Assembly (NCBI RefSeq): GCF_019968905.1
Contig: NZ_CP079946.1
Location: 2,232,001-2,296,000, forward strand
Direction: 5' to 3'
DNA length: 64,000 bases
DNA from: Corallococcus sp. EGB
GTDB lineage: Bacteria > Myxococcota > Myxococcia > Myxococcales > Myxococcaceae
Shown: positions 61,600 through 64,000 of the stretch, piece by piece
Layout of the letters: each line of letters begins with the position of its first letter
Numbering within the stretch: the first letter of the stretch is position 1
Notes under the pieces: generated by a model
What the model saw: the letters and a program-made list of their open reading frames with translations, nothing else
Told to the model about the DNA's origin: nothing
Database searches by the model: none
Program-made: the position numbers and the translations under genes

Positions 61600-62178
61600 T
61601 CAGATGGGGTCTGCGATGGGGCGGACCACCCGCCCTGCGATGGTGACCTGCGTGGCCTCGAGCGCGATGGCGCCGACCGCGCGCAGCGTGAGCGCCGTCG
61701 TCGCCTCGAGCGTCACGGTGTTCTCCTCGGCGTCGAAGACGAGGTGGTCGCCGGTCTTCTTGTTGGTGAGCTTCAGCTTCCGGCTGTCCTTCGACTCGTC
61801 GAGCTCGATGCGGAACGTCTTCGTGGAGAACACGCGGTTGTCGGGCGGGGTCTTCCGCGCCTCCTCGGGGACCTCGCTCTCGCCGTTCGGCTTCCCCCAG
61901 TGCGCAGAGAGGTAGTACGGAGCGTCGACGTTGCCCTGGTTGAAGAAGACCGCGACCTCGGCGCCCTCCTCGGGCACCGCGAAGAAGCCTCGATCCTTCG
62001 AGCCGCCGCCGCTCGTCCCGAGCGGCCAGGCCCAAGCGCTCTCGGGCTCGAGCACGCCGGGGATGCAGACGCGTACGCGCCCGAGCTGCTCCTCGTCGTC
62101 GCGCTTGGTGACGTAGCCCACGTACATGCCGAGGAGCCGGCTGTCGTGCGTGTGGATGTCGTCGTCGAAGGTGCTCAT
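61600..62178 (-). CDS. Baseplate assembly protein V / gp5-type spike
   Basis: A 192-aa protein. The OB-fold start is seen in [40 protein letters not shown], and the phage-base-V block [20 protein letters not shown] followed by [13 protein letters not shown]-terminal beta-helix-like stretch ([20 protein letters not shown]) follows. It forms the needle hub of a contractile tail. VgrG relatives share the same fold. Confidence 0.85.
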   Translation of the reverse strand: MSTFDDDIHTHDSRLLGMYVGYVTKRDDEEQLGRVRVCIPGVLEPESAWAWPLGTSGGGSKDRGFFAVPEEGAEVAVFFNQGNVDAPYYLSAHWGKPNGESEVPEEARKTPPDNRVFSTKTFRIELDESKDSRKLKLTNKKTGDHLVFDAEENTVTLEATTALTLRAVGAIALEATQVTIAGRVVRPIADPI

Positions 62179-62189
62179 CGTGGGCCTCC

Positions 62190-63470
62190 TCAGCGCATGA
62201 CGCTCACGCCGGCCTCAGGGTCCTCAACGCTGATGACCTGGCCGTCGCGCCGGTACTCCACGACCGAACTTCCGGTCTCGGGGTCGATGCGCTCGAGCTC
62301 GGTCAGCGCGCCGCCCGAGGCCGGGGTGGTTCGATTCGGTTCGCCCCCCTGCGCCTGCCCACGGGCGCCCGGGCCAGCACCGCGACGTGCGCCGGTGCCG
62401 TCGCGCGTGAGCTTCAGGTCGACGACGTACCCGGACGACGAGATGACGTGCTTCGCCTCGGTGACGTAGTACTTGCCGGAGAGCAGGCTCGAGATACCGC
62501 GCACCTCGACGACTTGCTTCGCGCGCAGGGTCGGGTCGCCCACGACCTGCAACGCGAGCTTCACCGTCTCGCGCTCCGCGCGGCGGTAGCGCGCGGCTGA
62601 CTCGCGCTTGGCAGCGGCAGGCGTCGGCGCCGAGGTCGGATGCACGCTGGTCGTGGCGTTGCGTTCCTGGAGCGAGGTTGCGCCGGTCTCACGGTCGACG
62701 ACCTCGAGGACGTCGCTCAGCGTCGCGCGCTCGACAGTGGCGCTCGACGCCCGCGACTCGATGGTCGTCTTCGCGAGCGGATCGCGCCCGCGCACCTCGA
62801 CACGGCCGGTGCGCCGCGAGAGGTCGCTCTCGACGTTGACGGAGATGATGTCGCCGCGCCCCGGGTCCGAGAACCAGGTGAGCACATGCGTCGGCGCGCT
62901 CGCCTGGTCGCGCGAGCGCCAGTGCAGCCCCGCGTCGTCGACGAAGTACTCGAACTCCTCGCGGGCGGCGAGGCGCCGGAGGAGGCGAGCGTCGGTCTCG
63001 GCGCTCTGGTTGATGGTGTCGAGCACCTGGCCCGAGTCCTCGACGTCGAGGAACTCGCCCTCGTAGCCGTACTCCGCGGCGACCTCCTTCACGACGTCGC
63101 TGCGCGACTTGTTCGCCCACGAGCGCGTCTTCGCCTCGCGGTTCATGAGCACGCTGGTGGCCTGGCCCTCGATGGTCAGCGTCTGGAAGCCCTTGAGCTT
63201 CTTCACGACCACCCGGCGCGGCGGCGCCATGTTGCCCGGGTATCCCCAGGACACCTCGAGCGTCGCGCCGCCCACCAGCTCTGCGCGCTCGAACAGCGCG
63301 AGGTCGAAGTTGTCGAGCTGGAGCGAGACCTGGTCGGCCTTCTTCTCGGCGTCCTCGTACGTGAAGCCGAGGATTCGCCCGGCGAGGTCGAGGGGCTCGC
63401 CGCTCGGCGCGCGCTCGTTCTCGAGCAGCGTGATGCGCACGCCGGGGCCGCTGCGGTCCACCACGGTCAC
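62190..63470 (-). CDS. Phage late control gene D-like hub protein
   Basis: A 426-aa protein. GPD pattern: [20 protein letters not shown] with [60 protein letters not shown], and [20 protein letters not shown]. The C-terminus has [20 protein letters not shown] then a disordered G/A/R-rich linker. It forms the trimeric hub that holds the gpV-like spike. It overlaps the LysM gene by 4 nt. Confidence 0.82.
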   Translation of the reverse strand: MTVVDRSGPGVRITLLENERAPSGEPLDLAGRILGFTYEDAEKKADQVSLQLDNFDLALFERAELVGGATLEVSWGYPGNMAPPRRVVVKKLKGFQTLTIEGQATSVLMNREAKTRSWANKSRSDVVKEVAAEYGYEGEFLDVEDSGQVLDTINQSAETDARLLRRLAAREEFEYFVDDAGLHWRSRDQASAPTHVLTWFSDPGRGDIISVNVESDLSRRTGRVEVRGRDPLAKTTIESRASSATVERATLSDVLEVVDRETGATSLQERNATTSVHPTSAPTPAAAKRESAARYRRAERETVKLALQVVGDPTLRAKQVVEVRGISSLLSGKYYVTEAKHVISSSGYVVDLKLTRDGTGARRGAGPGARGQAQGGEPNRTTPASGGALTELERIDPETGSSVVEYRRDGQVISVEDPEAGVSVMR

Positions 63471-63805
63471 TCGAACCTCCGACGCTGCTCACTCAGGATG
63501 ACGTCGGTCAGCACGCGCAGGCTCGGCACGAAGAGGCGTCGGCCGGCCTCGAGCTCGAGCGTGGGGTCGATGATCGGGTCGGGCTGGAAATCGCCGAGCA
63601 CCCACCAGAAGCCGCATGCGCGCGGGAGCGGCGCGTAGTACCGGCCGGCGAGGCCTTCGAGGGTGTCGCCCTGCGCGACGACGTGGACCCGGGTGTCGGT
63701 GTGGTCCTTGAAGCGGTACGGCTCGCGCTCGGTGAGCAAGCGCCTCCCGAGCTCGTCGGGGACGCCGAGCGCGAAGGAGTGCCGGGAGCCGGTGCGCGGA
63801 GCCAT
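63467..63805 (-). CDS. LysM-domain tail protein (gpX/Afp7-like)
   Basis: A 112-aa protein with a C-terminal LysM: HVVAQGDTLEGLAGRYYAPL, then ACGFWWVLGDFQPDPIIDPT and LELEAGRRLFVPSLRVLTD. In contractile tails and eCIS this small LysM protein links tube and baseplate hub and precedes the gpD-like gene. Start at ATG 63805. Confidence 0.8.
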   Translation of the reverse strand: MAPRTGSRHSFALGVPDELGRRLLTEREPYRFKDHTDTRVHVVAQGDTLEGLAGRYYAPLPRACGFWWVLGDFQPDPIIDPTLELEAGRRLFVPSLRVLTDVILSEQRRRFE

Positions 63806-63847
63806 GCTCCGGCAAAGCTCCTCGAGACGGTCCCTCGGGGACGTGGC

Positions 63848-64000
63848 CTACAGCTCGGCCTCGCGCAGCTGCTCGCTCGTGATGCGCGTGTCGAGGATCT
63901 CCTCGAACGTGACGTTCGCCGCGTAGACGAGCACCGTGCCGTCGACGGCGAGCTGCTTGTAGGTGAACTCGACGCTCGCCACGACGCACTCGACGGTCAC
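63848..64000 (-). CDS. Partial phage tail-module gene, C-terminal 50 aa
   Basis: It enters from the right edge in frame: [20 protein letters not shown], then [20 protein letters not shown] ending QLREAEL. The 5' part is outside the window. No family can be assigned from 50 residues. By order it should be a tail tube or tape-measure neighbour. Confidence 0.5.
   Translation of the reverse strand: MTVECVVASVEFTYKQLAVDGTVLVYAANVTFEEILDTRITSEQLREAEL

Overview
The window is high-GC DNA that reads like a member of the Myxococcaceae (Myxococcus, Corallococcus or Pyxidicoccus type). The inference rests on the mix of secreted proteases and lipoproteins, a very large Ser/Thr kinase fused to an ATPase, a three-gene cassette resembling the OME-delivered toxin loci (SitBAI) described in myxobacteria, and extensive IS debris. 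No rRNA, tRNA or CRISPR array was recognised. The species is not determined from the sequence.

Region 1 (1-31 kb) is accessory chromosome carrying many mobile-element scars. It holds a phospholipase C-like phosphoesterase, an intact IS5-family element (likely -1 frameshift), a YtcJ-like amidohydrolase behind three 21-bp-spaced palindromes, a broken IS4 element, a subtilase, a truncated beta-lactamase-fold gene, a UshA-like nucleotidase, a stray fragment of a phage tape-measure gene, an FAD monooxygenase/TetR divergon with a clear operator, a deleted IS3 copy, a histidine kinase/response regulator pair with a divergent PepSY-type secreted protein, a RibD/DHFR-like reductase, a metzincin and an aspartic-type protease, an intact ISL3 element, and a kinase-ATPase gene overlapping the remains of an ECF sigma gene. 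A repeated segment occurs at about 9.2, 19.4 and 29.7 kb. Only the middle copy carries its whole ORF.

Region 2 (31.0-41.0 kb) is the most interesting part. Two divergent gene blocks share a 308-bp control region. Leftward are four small membrane-type proteins and a macro-domain protein. Rightward are a 108-aa protein, an Upf1-like SF1 helicase, a 475-aa protein of unknown function, a two-HKD phospholipase D-family protein, and a CARF-like/AAA+/Fis-HTH regulator related in layout to RtcR. Each block is preceded by a sigma-54-type -24/-12 element with exact 10-bp spacing. I read this as a candidate conflict (antiphage or RNA-damage) island in which the last gene senses a ligand and switches on both arms. 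That function is inference.

Region 3 (41.0-64.0 kb) is the late end of a contractile-tail prophage or tailocin, transcribed leftward: LysM protein, gpD-like hub, gpV-like spike, gp25, gpJ-like baseplate protein, gpI-like tail protein, fibre, zinc-ribbon protein, amidase, holin-like protein and small regulatory genes. Two probable morons interrupt it: a metallophosphoesterase on the opposite strand and a trypsin-like protease. Near its left end a rightward cassette (beta-barrel-like exported protein, lipoprotein with a C-terminal putative nuclease domain, probable immunity protein) sits between a complete and a truncated copy of one phage gene. Capsid and terminase genes, if present, lie outside the window.
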